Below, one piece after another: positions 46,892-55,866 of a stretch of DNA of 64,000 nt. The stretch comes from Dehalococcoidia bacterium (GTDB taxonomy: Bacteria > Chloroflexota > Dehalococcoidia > Lucifugimonadales > UBA3495): contig JAJEIA010000098.1 of the NCBI GenBank assembly GCA_022823505.1, positions 1-64,000 of the forward strand, given 5' to 3'. Made by a program: the position numbers and the translations under genes. Every line of letters starts with the position of its first letter. Position 1 is the first letter of the stretch. The notes below the pieces were generated by a model. The model was not told the DNA's origin, searched no databases, and was given only the letters and a program-made list of their open reading frames with translations.

Positions 46892-48058
46892 ATGCCCGAA
46901 GACCTGGTCCGCGTTGCCGAAAGCCTGGTGCCCGAAATCCTGGCGAACCTTGATCGGATCGACGCCGAGTGCCAACTCCCGCCCGATCTGGCCGACCGGA
47001 TGGCGGAGCACAACCTCTTCTGCCTCTACGCGCCGCAGGCCCTGGGCGGCCCCGAGCTCGACCCTCTCACGGCGTTTCGGGTGGTGGAGACCATATCCCG
47101 GGCCGACGGGTCAGCGGGTTGGTGCGTGTTCAATGGCAGCGCGATCACCGCAGCCCTGGCGCGTCTTACCGTTGACGCCGTCAGGGAGATTTTCGGCGAT
47201 CCGCCAGCCATGCTCGGGTCCGGTTCGGCACGACCTGAGGGCACGGCGACCATCACCGAGGGCGGGTACATTATCAACGGGCGTTGGAACTACCTGAGCG
47301 GAATCGATCATTCAACCGCGCTGTTCCTCAACTGCCGTGTCCTGAAACACGACGGGTCGCCGGCGCGGAACGACGACGGCAGTCCGGCCATGCGGGTCGC
47401 CGTCGTGCCCGTCGCTTCGGGCACCGTGATCGACAACTGGACGACCCTGGGAATGCGGGGCACCGCCAGCAACGACTGCGAGTATTCCGACGTGTTCGTG
47501 CCGGCGCACCATTCCTACCGCCGGGGCGACCCTTCGTATCATCCCGGCCCGCTGTACAACCCGGCCCAGACGGCGATCCTGATCAGCTGGACCCTGGCCG
47601 CCGCCAACGCCCTGGGCATGGCTCGGGGCGCGATGAACGCGTTCCACGACCTAGCCACCGACGCCGGCACCACCAACTCGCCTACGCTGCTGCGCGACCG
47701 CAACTACGTTCAGATCGCCTACGGCGAGTGCGAGGCCATGCTGGACGGCGCGCGTACCTACGTTCTGGACGCCGTGGGCAGTATGTGGGACGCCCAGGTG
47801 CACCAACACCCCGACCTGATGGACCGGGCTGTTCGGGCTCGCCTGGCCATCACCCACGCCATCCGCCGCTCCGTGGACGTTGTGGACCGGCTGTTCAACG
47901 TGGCCGGCACCAACGCCATCCATCGCTCGGTGGGGCTGGAACGGTTCTTTCGCGACCTCCACGTGAGCGGCCAGCACATATCGGGCCTGCCCAACAACTT
48001 CGAGTACGGCGGTCAGGCACTGATGGGCGCGGAGGCAACCGCCTCCCTGTACACGTGA
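46892..48058 (+). CDS. Acyl-CoA-dehydrogenase-fold flavin monooxygenase (group D, HsaA/HpaB-like)
   Basis: 388 residues with an acyl-CoA dehydrogenase fold. LGGPELDPLTAFRVVETISR and ADGSAGWCVFNGS near the N-terminus, NGRWNYLSGIDHSTALFL in the middle barrel, and WTTLGMRGTASNDCEYSDVF follow the pattern of flavin-dependent hydroxylases such as HsaA, HpaB and DszC. It lacks an obvious catalytic Glu for acyl-CoA oxidation. It probably hydroxylates an aromatic or similar compound with reduced flavin supplied by a partner reductase, not in view. GGAG precedes the ATG. Confidence 0.82.
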   Translation: MPEDLVRVAESLVPEILANLDRIDAECQLPPDLADRMAEHNLFCLYAPQALGGPELDPLTAFRVVETISRADGSAGWCVFNGSAITAALARLTVDAVREIFGDPPAMLGSGSARPEGTATITEGGYIINGRWNYLSGIDHSTALFLNCRVLKHDGSPARNDDGSPAMRVAVVPVASGTVIDNWTTLGMRGTASNDCEYSDVFVPAHHSYRRGDPSYHPGPLYNPAQTAILISWTLAAANALGMARGAMNAFHDLATDAGTTNSPTLLRDRNYVQIAYGECEAMLDGARTYVLDAVGSMWDAQVHQHPDLMDRAVRARLAITHAIRRSVDVVDRLFNVAGTNAIHRSVGLERFFRDLHVSGQHISGLPNNFEYGGQALMGAEATASLYT

Positions 48059-48061
48059 CCA

Positions 48062-48184
48062 ATGCAGCACCTGGCTGAAATAATCACTCACCTGCCTCCT
48101 GAGTACCTTACGTTAGTTGTTCTTGCGGTGGTCGTAGAAGCAATGGCGCTAACCCTTTTTGCTACCTTGCGTTTAGTGCGTTGA
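48062..48184 (+). CDS. Possible 40-residue membrane peptide
   Basis: A short frame MQHLAEIITHLPPEYLTLVV with one hydrophobic helix (about residues 16-38), ending LRLVR, four bases after the monooxygenase stop. There is no strong ribosome site and no family. It may be chance. Confidence 0.25.
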   Translation: MQHLAEIITHLPPEYLTLVVLAVVVEAMALTLFATLRLVR

Positions 48185-48196
48185 GAGACGCTTCCT

Positions 48197-48343
48197 TTGG
48201 GAGTTAGTTCCGGCATACTCCTCTCGATAACGCTTTGGCTAGCGTTTGGGTCACTCATTATAGTGTCCCTGCTATTGCTCGTTGCCTTTGGAATTGAACT
48301 TTGGAAAGAACTGGCGGATGCCGTTCAATCTGCGCCAAATTAG
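48197..48343 (+). CDS. Possible 48-residue membrane peptide
   Basis: TTG-started frame with a strongly hydrophobic run (ILLSITLWLAFGSLIIVSLL, then LLVAFGIELWKEL) and a polar end. The final 72 bases are antisense to the convergent gene at 48272-48664. Hydrophobicity could be an accident of that antisense overlap only in part, as most of the frame lies outside it. Low confidence. Confidence 0.25.
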   Translation: MGVSSGILLSITLWLAFGSLIIVSLLLLVAFGIELWKELADAVQSAPN

Positions 48344-48664
48344 CGGCCCGGCGTCCCGTACCAACAACCAGCTGAAAAACACGAACGCCCCCATCCAGCC
48401 CAGAGTGCCTGCTGAAAGTAGGCAGGCTCCAAACAGCATAAGGATAGGACTATTCTGCGCGCTGCCCCAAAGCAGCATTACTACCCCCAATGTGGTAGTA
48501 ATACCCGCTCCGATCAGCGTGTAGTTCAGCCAGAACGACTTGTCCAGCTGGCCACGCCACTTGCCTGCACCACCGGGCCGTTTGGGATCGCGACGCGCGT
48601 CGTGGGATTGAGCAAGACTTGGTTGCACTTCTGTACCGCCACTTTGCACGTTTAGCGTTGTCAT
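48272..48664 (-). CDS. Small two-helix membrane protein, unknown function
   Basis: 130 residues: a polar N-terminus to about residue 40, two hydrophobic helices (about 46-66 and 74-100, with LNYTLIGAGITTTLGVVMLL and GWMGAFVFFSWLL), then a basic tail. The ATG follows gggagatagacc. No family is recognised. It is 54 bases downstream of the EthD-like gene on the same strand. Confidence 0.6.
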   Translation of the reverse strand: MTTLNVQSGGTEVQPSLAQSHDARRDPKRPGGAGKWRGQLDKSFWLNYTLIGAGITTTLGVVMLLWGSAQNSPILMLFGACLLSAGTLGWMGAFVFFSWLLVRDAGPLIWRRLNGIRQFFPKFNSKGNEQ

Positions 48665-48718
48665 GGTCTATCTCCCAAGTGGCTTAATGTTACAGCCCGG
48701 GGGCGAATTGATAAAGCG

Positions 48719-49393
48719 CTACTCCGGAAAAATCCTTTGGTACACCCCCGGCGATCCCTCGCCGTGAACCATGTGCGGGCGCACCTCGTGGGTCCAGACC
48801 GGCGTGACGATGGTGCTCCAGTTCCTCCAGGCCTCGCTCTCCGCAATTTCCAGCGACTCCATCTCGTGGACCGTCGCGTACTTGGGCTCGCCCATCACCG
48901 CCTGGAACCGACGGGCACGGATGTAGCCGGGTATGTCGACGGCCATCGGCAGCCGTTCGTTGTTGTAGGCGTCGTTCCACTTTTCCTCAAGGTGGTCCGG
49001 GATGGACATCCGGCCCACCAGAATCAACCGCGACATGCCGGCCTGGGCGGTCTCTTCCGACAGCTCTGCCGGGTGCACTCGTTTGTACAGGTTGCGGATG
49101 TACTCCGTGCCGATCACGCTGGGAGACATTCGCCGCGACCACTCGGTCGGCTCATTCAGCCACTTCTGCCACTCGTCAGAGTACCAGGCCTCGTGGCTAT
49201 CCAGTTCATAGACTGCCAGGTACCTGGGGCCGCCCTGGACCGCCTCATAGCGCGCGGCGTCCAGCACGCCGGGTATCGACAGACGCTCCGGGATGTGTTC
49301 CTCGTTGTACCAGCGGTTGTATTCCTCGTCGTGCTCGGCGGCCACGTCGCTGTAGACCAGCAACAGGCCATCGCCCTTTTTTCTCGTCGCCAT
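48719..49393 (-). CDS. Duplicated EthD-like dimeric alpha/beta-barrel protein
   Basis: 224 residues in two similar halves. First half: LLLVYSDVAAEHDEEYNRWY then EEHIPERLSIPGVLDAARYE; second half: LILVGRMSIPDHLEEKWNDA then ERLPMAVDIPGYIRARRFQA. Each half has the ferredoxin-like EthD/DABB pattern, so the chain forms a pseudo-dimer. Family members are accessory or cyclase proteins in monooxygenase and polyketide pathways. It is flanked by two flavin monooxygenase genes, which fits a shared catabolic route. GGAG precedes the ATG. Confidence 0.7.
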   Translation of the reverse strand: MATRKKGDGLLLVYSDVAAEHDEEYNRWYNEEHIPERLSIPGVLDAARYEAVQGGPRYLAVYELDSHEAWYSDEWQKWLNEPTEWSRRMSPSVIGTEYIRNLYKRVHPAELSEETAQAGMSRLILVGRMSIPDHLEEKWNDAYNNERLPMAVDIPGYIRARRFQAVMGEPKYATVHEMESLEIAESEAWRNWSTIVTPVWTHEVRPHMVHGEGSPGVYQRIFPE

Positions 49394-49501
49394 CTCTCTG
49401 CTCCGTTCAGCGGGACGCTCGGCAGCGTCGCCGGTTTGTCAATCTGGCGCGCAGTATAGCACCGGGGCTGATCGCTGCTGCCGGCAAGCGTTCGGTTCGA
49501 T

Positions 49502-49631
49502 CTTACGTCGACGCACAGGATGAACAGGGTTGCATTTGATGTGTTAACTGTGCCGACCTCCTGATCATGGCGCAATTTTGGCTGCTATCGCGCTTGGTCA
49601 AAATCATGCCCATCCTGTGCATCGATGTAAG
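49502..49631. repeat. 130-bp element with 21-bp inverted ends
   Basis: Left arm 49502-49522 (cttacgtcgacgcacaggatg) abbreviated by its ends cttacgtcga and gcacaggatg; right arm 49611-49631 is its reverse complement with two mismatches. There is no open frame between them, so it looks like a MITE-like remnant. It lies in the 371-base gap before the Baeyer-Villiger-type gene; the rest of that gap shows only a possible -10 (tataat near 49700). Confidence 0.6.
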
Positions 49632-49764
49632 TTTATTGCCGTCGTACCAGCGATTGCAGAAGACTGCTATGTAGCCGCCGCCGCGAGCCGGTTTCCGGTG
49701 TATAATCGGCCCACCGTACACACTTTTTGGGCGACGCGTGTCAAGAGGCTAATAGGAGGGATTC

Positions 49765-51399
49765 ATGACTACATCGTTGCAGCAAACGTCTTCCAATGGA
49801 CATTCCGCCGGAGGCGTGGAGGAATTCGACGTTGTCGTCATCGGCGCTGGTGTCACGGGATTGTACTCCCTGTACCGGCTGCGCCAGTTGGGGTTCTCGG
49901 TGAGATCCCTCGAGGAAGGCGACGGTGTCGGCGGCACTTGGTACTGGAACCGCTACCCCGGGGCGCGCTTCGACTCCGAGAGCTACACCTACGGCTACTC
50001 CTTCTCCGAGGAACTGCTGGAGGAGTGGGAGTGGAAGGAACACTACTCCGCCCAGCCCGAAAACGAGCGCTACCTGAACTATGTGGCCGACAAGTTCGAC
50101 CTGCGCGGCGACATACGGTTCAACTCCCGGGTGGCCTCCCTGATCTATGACGAGGCCGGCAACCGGTGGAACGTCACCACCGACGACGGGTACCAGGCCC
50201 GCGCGCAGTTTGTCATCACCGCCATCGGCATCCTGTCGGCCCGCTACGTACCGGATTTCGAGGGGCTGGAGAGCTACGAAGGGGCGTGGTGTCACACCAA
50301 CCGCTGGCCCAAGGAGGGAATGGACCTGGCGGGCAAGCGCGTCGGCGTCATCGGAACCGGCGCCACCGCCGTTCAGTTGATCCCCGAAATCGTGGACGAA
50401 GTCTCCCACCTGACGGTCTTCCAGCGGACTGCCAACTACTGCGTGCCTCTGCGCAACGCCGTCATTGACCGGGATACCCAGGACTACATCAAGAGCCACT
50501 ACCCCGAGATTTTCGAACAGTGCCTGGCCACTCCCGGCTCCTTCATGCACGAGTTTGATCCCCGTTCCGCGCTGGCGGTTTCCGAGGATGAAAAGCTGGA
50601 GCAGTACGAGCGGCTGTGGGCGGAGCCGGGTTTCAAGAAGTGGCTGTCCAATTTCTACGACATCATGATGCCCGGCGAGGCCAATGAGGACTACGCCGAG
50701 TTCGTCCGCAACAAGATCCGTGAGCGGGTGCACGACCCCGAAGTCGCCGAGAAGCTGGTGCCCAAGAACCACATGTTCGGCTCCAAGCGGCTGCCCTGCG
50801 AAAGCGGCTACTACGAGGTCTACAACCGCGACAACGTCCTGCTGGTGGACGTCCGTGAGGACCCCATCGCGCGCCTGAACCCCAGGGGCATCCAGTTGGA
50901 GAGCGGCGACGAGCACGAACTGGACGTCATCATCTTCGCCACCGGCTACGACGCCGTCACCGGCCCTCTCAACCTGATCCACATCGAGGGCATGGGCGGC
51001 GAGGTGCTCAGGGAAAAGTTCGCCAACGGCCCGCGCACCTACATGGGAATGTCCAGCTACGGCTTCCCCAACCTGTTCACCATCAACGCCGCGTCCGTGG
51101 GCAACTTCCCCCGTTCCGCGGAGCCGCTGGTGGAGTGGGTCACCGACGCCATGGCCCACGTCCGGGACAGCGGGCGCCAGCGCATCATGGCGACTCCCGA
51201 GGCCGAGGAGGCGTGGGTGCAGCACATGAGGGAAGGCGGCGAGAACATCCTGCGCACCCAGGCCGACTCCTGGTTCGTGGGCGCTAACATCCCCGGCAAG
51301 GCTCGCGTCCTGCTCACTGCCCCGGACACCGCCCCGGCCATGCGGGCCAAGCGCGCCGAGGTGGCGGAAAACGGCTACGAGGGGTTCGCCCTGGACTGA
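49765..51399 (+). CDS. Baeyer-Villiger-type flavin monooxygenase
   Basis: 544 residues. FAD site VVVIGAGVTGLYSLYRLRQL (Gly27-x-Gly29-xx-Gly32), then GVGGTWYWNRYPGARFDSES typical of cyclohexanone-monooxygenase-like enzymes. The fingerprint FxGxxxHxxxWP appears as YEGAWCHTNRWP with Tyr for Phe. NADPH site KRVGVIGTGATAVQLIPEI. It should insert oxygen next to a ketone to give an ester or lactone. aggagggattc sets the start. It is monocistronic, with a hairpin-bounded repeat after it. Confidence 0.93.
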   Translation: MTTSLQQTSSNGHSAGGVEEFDVVVIGAGVTGLYSLYRLRQLGFSVRSLEEGDGVGGTWYWNRYPGARFDSESYTYGYSFSEELLEEWEWKEHYSAQPENERYLNYVADKFDLRGDIRFNSRVASLIYDEAGNRWNVTTDDGYQARAQFVITAIGILSARYVPDFEGLESYEGAWCHTNRWPKEGMDLAGKRVGVIGTGATAVQLIPEIVDEVSHLTVFQRTANYCVPLRNAVIDRDTQDYIKSHYPEIFEQCLATPGSFMHEFDPRSALAVSEDEKLEQYERLWAEPGFKKWLSNFYDIMMPGEANEDYAEFVRNKIRERVHDPEVAEKLVPKNHMFGSKRLPCESGYYEVYNRDNVLLVDVREDPIARLNPRGIQLESGDEHELDVIIFATGYDAVTGPLNLIHIEGMGGEVLREKFANGPRTYMGMSSYGFPNLFTINAASVGNFPRSAEPLVEWVTDAMAHVRDSGRQRIMATPEAEEAWVQHMREGGENILRTQADSWFVGANIPGKARVLLTAPDTAPAMRAKRAEVAENGYEGFALD

Positions 51400-51418
51400 T
51401 TGCAGGGGTTAGGAAATC

Positions 51419-51528
51419 GTCAGAAGCGGGATTCACGGGATTTTGTGATTTGACGGGATTGGGAGATCTCCATCGTGGAACGGCTCCAATCCTGATAACC
51501 CCTGAGTCCTGAAAATGCTGCTTCTGAC
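51419..51528. repeat. 110-bp element with GTCAGAAGC/GCTTCTGAC ends
   Basis: A 9-bp perfect inverted repeat bounds the element. Its first 24 bases (51419-51442, gtcagaagcgggattcac onwards) reappear with 3 mismatches, inverted, at 57974-57997. No coding frame. It probably belongs to a dispersed non-coding repeat family. Confidence 0.55.
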
Positions 51529-51589
51529 AACGGTGCCTGCCGTCCTATTCATTCATGCGAAGAATTTGCTGGCGAATCGCCCCGGGTAG

Positions 51590-52888
51590 CTATCCCTCGG
51601 TTGGCTCGGGGCTGACGGGCCGCTTTGCCAGCAGGAACGCTCCCGCCGATATCGCCTGCAACACGCCAACGGCCATCAGGACGGGTACGAAGCTGCCGGT
51701 GCGGTCGAACACCCATCCTGCCGTCGCGGGGACCACGGGCCCGCTGATGCCGTAGAACAGGGTCATCACGCCCACCAGCGTCCCAAAGCTGCGTCGGCCG
51801 TAGTATTCGCCCACGGTGATCCAGGCCAGGGCGCTCACTCCTTGTCCGGTGGCCGAGGAAACGATCAGGAACCAGGCCACCGCATCGCCGTCCAGCACCA
51901 GGGCGGCGACGGAGCAAAGGCCGACCAGGGCCATCGCGCCGCTCAGCAGCCAGCGAGGCGACGCCCATGTGGCGGCCAGACCCATGCCGAAACGGGCCGG
52001 GATGGTGGCGAAATAGGTGATCGACAGGTAGATCGATGTGCGGGCCGGCGCCACCCCTTTCCAGATCAGGATGGGAATCTGGTTGATCACCAGGACGTCG
52101 GACGGAATTGTGCGCAGCGCGGCGCCCACCGTCAGCGCCCAGAATGAAAGCGTAACCAGCGCCTGGGTAGCTGAGTAGTCCAGTCGTTGCGAGCCGGCGG
52201 TTCCGGCGAGTCTCGATCCTCTCCGGGCCGGGTTGGCGTCGATCTCGCCCGCGCCGTAGGGCTGCAGCCCCAGGTCCTCGGGCCGACTGCGGATGATCGC
52301 CGCGGCCGGTAGGGTCAGGGCGCACACCAGGATGCCGGCAACTATCGCCGTGGGCCTCCAGCCGAACTGCTCCGCGGCGGCGCTCAGCGCCGGCAGGATG
52401 GCCGCCGCTCCGCCCATGACGGCGGTATTGATAACCGCCAACGCAAAGGCCTTGCGCCGCTCGAACCACTGGTTGACCACCGTCATCAGGTTCGGGAAGA
52501 TTCCGAGACCCCGGCCCACCGAAGCGGTCACCGAGTAGACCGCGACGATGCCCCAGAACGAGTCGACGAAACCCAGTGCGGCGAACCCCAAACCCGCGAG
52601 CAGACCCCCGGCCAGGATCAATCGCCGTGCGCCGTAGCGGTCGGCCAGCCACCCGGCCGCCAGCGACGTGACGTCGCCCACTCCCCATGCCGCTCCGACG
52701 ACGAAGGCCGACTGGCCGGAGGTCAATCCCAGCTCATCCCGAACGAGAACCGAGAACGCCAGATAGCCCGGGATCACCACCCCGAAAGCGAAGAACCCCA
52801 GGACAACGGACGCGGAGAGTACCCACCACCCGTAGAAGATCCCGCCCGGTTCACCGGCGGAGTACAGGCGGTCCGTCAGCCCGCGCAC
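51590..52888 (-). CDS. MFS transporter (oxalate/formate- or monocarboxylate-type)
   Basis: 432 residues with 12 hydrophobic helices. FYGWWVLSASVVLGFFAFGV at the start is typical of the oxalate/formate-monocarboxylate branch. The helix 2-3 loop is AAGWLADRYGARRLIL, and ALAWITVGEYYGRRSFGTLV follows mid-protein. It probably imports or exports a small organic acid. GTG start. It is convergent with the monooxygenase gene, so it could serve the same catabolic pathway, but no regulator links them. Confidence 0.9.
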   Translation of the reverse strand: MRGLTDRLYSAGEPGGIFYGWWVLSASVVLGFFAFGVVIPGYLAFSVLVRDELGLTSGQSAFVVGAAWGVGDVTSLAAGWLADRYGARRLILAGGLLAGLGFAALGFVDSFWGIVAVYSVTASVGRGLGIFPNLMTVVNQWFERRKAFALAVINTAVMGGAAAILPALSAAAEQFGWRPTAIVAGILVCALTLPAAAIIRSRPEDLGLQPYGAGEIDANPARRGSRLAGTAGSQRLDYSATQALVTLSFWALTVGAALRTIPSDVLVINQIPILIWKGVAPARTSIYLSITYFATIPARFGMGLAATWASPRWLLSGAMALVGLCSVAALVLDGDAVAWFLIVSSATGQGVSALAWITVGEYYGRRSFGTLVGVMTLFYGISGPVVPATAGWVFDRTGSFVPVLMAVGVLQAISAGAFLLAKRPVSPEPTEG

Positions 52889-52994
52889 GGGGCTATTCCG
52901 ACATCACGGCGGCGATGCCCCGACGGTTGTCAGCCCCGGCGGAGCGCAGGACACCATTGCCTCAACTACTCTGGACGGATGCGGGGCCGGCCGC

Positions 52995-53363
52995 CTAATC
53001 CACCAGGGGAATAACCAGGTAGACCCTTTCCTCGCCTCCGACCACGCGGGTGGTGTGCCCCGCGCCCGTGAGGTCCTCGGCCAGCAGGACGTCTCCGGGT
53101 CCGACCCGATGCGTGGTGCCGTCGCTCAGCCCGATCTCGGCCTGGCCGGCGAGGGTCACGGTGTACTGCCTCCGTGGGGCGCAGTGGAAATCCAGGAAGT
53201 AGTCGGGGGGCGAGATGCGGATGGTCAGGCCGCTGGTTGCCTGCATGGGGGTGCCCCGACCGTATGCTCCCTCGGTGTCCAGGAAATCCTCGAAGGGCGG
53301 CTCGTAATGCTCGAGACGGGACTGGCCGTCGGGACCGGTGAAAACGCGCACGAACTGAGGCAT
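52995..53363 (-). CDS. Cupin-like small protein
   Basis: 122 residues forming one cupin barrel. The first motif is degenerate around DFHCAPRRQYTVTLAGQAEI; the second is GPGDVLLAEDLTGAGHTTRV. The single His in each motif suggests a reduced metal site. Members act as isomerases, dioxygenases or sugar/ligand binders; function not assignable. caggagttgtctc precedes the ATG. Confidence 0.78.
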   Translation of the reverse strand: MPQFVRVFTGPDGQSRLEHYEPPFEDFLDTEGAYGRGTPMQATSGLTIRISPPDYFLDFHCAPRRQYTVTLAGQAEIGLSDGTTHRVGPGDVLLAEDLTGAGHTTRVVGGEERVYLVIPLVD

Positions 53364-53408
53364 GAGACAACTCCTGGATGATGCGGATTGACGCCGATTA
53401 TACCGGGC

Positions 53409-53741
53409 CTACTCGCCGGGGCGGTCGTCCGTGGTTCCTCGCTGTGTCACCCACGAGACGTTGTCGGCTTCACCTCCGCTGCCCTGGGACCGGCGCAGGG
53501 ATTCCACCGTCCGGTTTATCAACACGGCGCCGAAAAGCCCGGCCGCGGCTCCCAACGGAAAAGCCAGCAGCCCACCGGTCACGCACAGCACGACCAACAC
53601 GTGGGGCTCGACGATGGCCCGGTCGTTCAATTCGGCGATCCTGGCGAAGCGCGCGGCGATGGCCCAGGCGACGTAGCCGCCGGCCGCGCTGCCGATTACG
53701 GCCGCGCTGATGATGTAAAACAGCTTGGTGGGAGTGAACAT
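53409..53741 (-). CDS. Small two-helix membrane protein, unknown function
   Basis: 110 residues with hydrophobic helices at about residues 8-28 (FYIISAAVIGSAAGGYVAWA) and 48-75 (VLVVLCVTGGLLAFPLGAAA) and a polar tail. No family recognised. It is followed at 45 bases by the cupin-like gene on the same strand. Confidence 0.55.
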   Translation of the reverse strand: MFTPTKLFYIISAAVIGSAAGGYVAWAIAARFARIAELNDRAIVEPHVLVVLCVTGGLLAFPLGAAAGLFGAVLINRTVESLRRSQGSGGEADNVSWVTQRGTTDDRPGE

Positions 53742-53964
53742 GATCGTTTTCCGGCCGCCTTCATGTTGTCTCGGCGTCAGAAGCTTGCGGTAGCCATGCT
53801 AGCACAATTGTTGTTGGAATTCGCTCACGGTTTGGAAGATTTCGTAATCGTAACTTGACAACAAGGCGGCATCCTCGTTTAATCGTCCGGCATCCGTAAA
53901 GCGGCGGCACGACGGCAGGACGTGCTGTCTGCCCGTTCAGCAAATCAGGAGGGTACACCAAACA

Positions 53965-55770
53965 ATGGGATTGAGACGATATTTTAACCTGCGGCTGCTG
54001 TCCGCGTTGGGCCTGGGAGCAGGCCTGATCGCCGCCGTCGCCTGCGGCGGCGCGTCCGAGGCCCCGGCCGCTCCGGCCGCCGCTCCCACTGCCGCGCCAG
54101 CGAGCTCCGAGTCAGCGGCGCCCACCGCCATGCCGGAAGCCACCGCGGCAATGATGGCCGAGGAAGCCGGCGGCCACGTCACTCTGCTGGTCACCAACAT
54201 CGGCAACGGCAAATTCGATCCGTTGCTGACCGAGGGTGAAGACCTCAAGTTCCAGCGGATCTTCCAGGTCGCTCTGGTGGGCGGCAAGGGCGGCAGTGAA
54301 CTGACTCCGGCCGTGGCCAAGGACTGGTCGGTCAGTGAGGACGGCAAGGTCTGGACCTTCGGTGTCAACGAAGGGTTCATCACCGCCCACGACGGCAACG
54401 TGATCACCCGCGACGACGTGTATTTCAATTTGAACAGCCGGGTGGGCGCAGAAGCCTTCCAACTGCTGGACGCCGGATACTATGAACCCCGCGACGTGGC
54501 GCTGGCCAATTTGATCGAGGGTGTCTCCAAGGGGCCGGCGGACGACCAGGTGCAGGTCACCTTCAAGACCGTGCGCCTGGACTTTGCCTTCAACTGGTCG
54601 GAAAACTCCCAGGGCGCCAGCCCCATGATCGTGCCGGAAGCCACCATGCGCGACCGCGCCGGGGCGACTGGATTCGAGGGCTATGAAGCTGACCCCATCG
54701 GCATCGGCGCCATGAAAGTGACGGACTTCGTGCTGGAGCAGAAGTACTCTTTCGAGAAGTTCGATGATTTCTTCTGGACTCCCGAGAATGGGTACGACGA
54801 GGACCGCCGCGTCACGTTCGATACGTTGACCATTGAGGTGGTTCCGGAGCCGCCGGGGCGCCTGGCAGCGTTGCGCAACGGTCAGGCCCAGCTCATCGAG
54901 TCCAATATCAACATGATCCCCGACCTCCAGAGCATCGACGGCGCATCCATCGCGTGGCAGAAGGAGTCGTCCTACAACTGGGTGGTGTACGTGGACTGCT
55001 GGGTCGAAGAGCTGTGGTGCTTCCCCGTTGAGGCGCGGCAGGCCGCCGAGCACGCCATCGACAAGGATGCCATCGTCAACGGCCTCTACTCGCCTGAGTC
55101 CGTAAACGCCGACAGCTGGGCCCACGTGACCCCGAACTCCCTGGGTTGGAGCGAAGACCTGCGGCCGCGCGCCTACGACGTCGACAAGGCCAAGGAACTC
55201 CTCAAGTCCATCGGCTACGGCGGAGCCGACGGTGGCGACGGCACTGATGCCAACGGCGAGCAGATTTCCTTTACCATCTACACCTGGGAAGCCGGCGACC
55301 TGCCGCTGCTGCCCGACCTGGCCCAGCTCTACAAGGACTTCTGGAGCGAACTGGGTTGGGACGTCGATGTCACGGTTGGCGACGCCGCGGCCACTCGCCA
55401 GGCGTGGAACAACCGCGAGTACCCCGGAGACGTGCTGGTGCGCACCAACGAGGCCCGGTTCGACGGCACCTCCATCACCCAGGGCGGGTTTCTCAACCCC
55501 GACATCGCCTGGCGCGCAGTGGACAATTGGGAGAATGAGCCCTGGGCCAGCACCACCACCCCGGTCGTGCAAAAGGGTCTCTCCGACCTGAACGCCGACA
55601 CCCGCAGCGCCTCGTATGCCGAGATGTACGCCTACCTGAAGGACCAAACCTACTGGGGCGACGGGTTCAACACCAACGTTCCGTGGGGCCTGGGCGCCGA
55701 CGTGGCATCCTACGAGCCCTGGAGCCTGGTTCCCTACGTGACCGCCATCTGGACGGTGAAGCTGAAGTAA
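53965..55770 (+). CDS. Peptide-type ABC solute-binding lipoprotein
   Basis: 601 residues. Signal peptide with lipobox IAAVACGG near residue 27, then an Ala/Pro/Ser/Thr linker to about residue 67, and a SBP_bac_5 core: LTPAVAKDWSVSEDGKVWTF, VYFNLNSRVG and ARQAAEHAIDKDAIVNGLYS. It captures an oligopeptide or similar solute outside the membrane. Two permease genes follow on the same strand (gaps 96 and 23 bases). aggagggtacacc precedes the ATG. Confidence 0.93.
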   Translation: MGLRRYFNLRLLSALGLGAGLIAAVACGGASEAPAAPAAAPTAAPASSESAAPTAMPEATAAMMAEEAGGHVTLLVTNIGNGKFDPLLTEGEDLKFQRIFQVALVGGKGGSELTPAVAKDWSVSEDGKVWTFGVNEGFITAHDGNVITRDDVYFNLNSRVGAEAFQLLDAGYYEPRDVALANLIEGVSKGPADDQVQVTFKTVRLDFAFNWSENSQGASPMIVPEATMRDRAGATGFEGYEADPIGIGAMKVTDFVLEQKYSFEKFDDFFWTPENGYDEDRRVTFDTLTIEVVPEPPGRLAALRNGQAQLIESNINMIPDLQSIDGASIAWQKESSYNWVVYVDCWVEELWCFPVEARQAAEHAIDKDAIVNGLYSPESVNADSWAHVTPNSLGWSEDLRPRAYDVDKAKELLKSIGYGGADGGDGTDANGEQISFTIYTWEAGDLPLLPDLAQLYKDFWSELGWDVDVTVGDAAATRQAWNNREYPGDVLVRTNEARFDGTSITQGGFLNPDIAWRAVDNWENEPWASTTTPVVQKGLSDLNADTRSASYAEMYAYLKDQTYWGDGFNTNVPWGLGADVASYEPWSLVPYVTAIWTVKLK

Positions 55771-55866
55771 GCGAGCCGGAACGGATACGGACGACCGGCG
55801 TCGCCCACAATCGGACGGCGCCGGTCTTCCCCCTAACTGAATCTTCGTTGATAGCTTAGTAAGATT

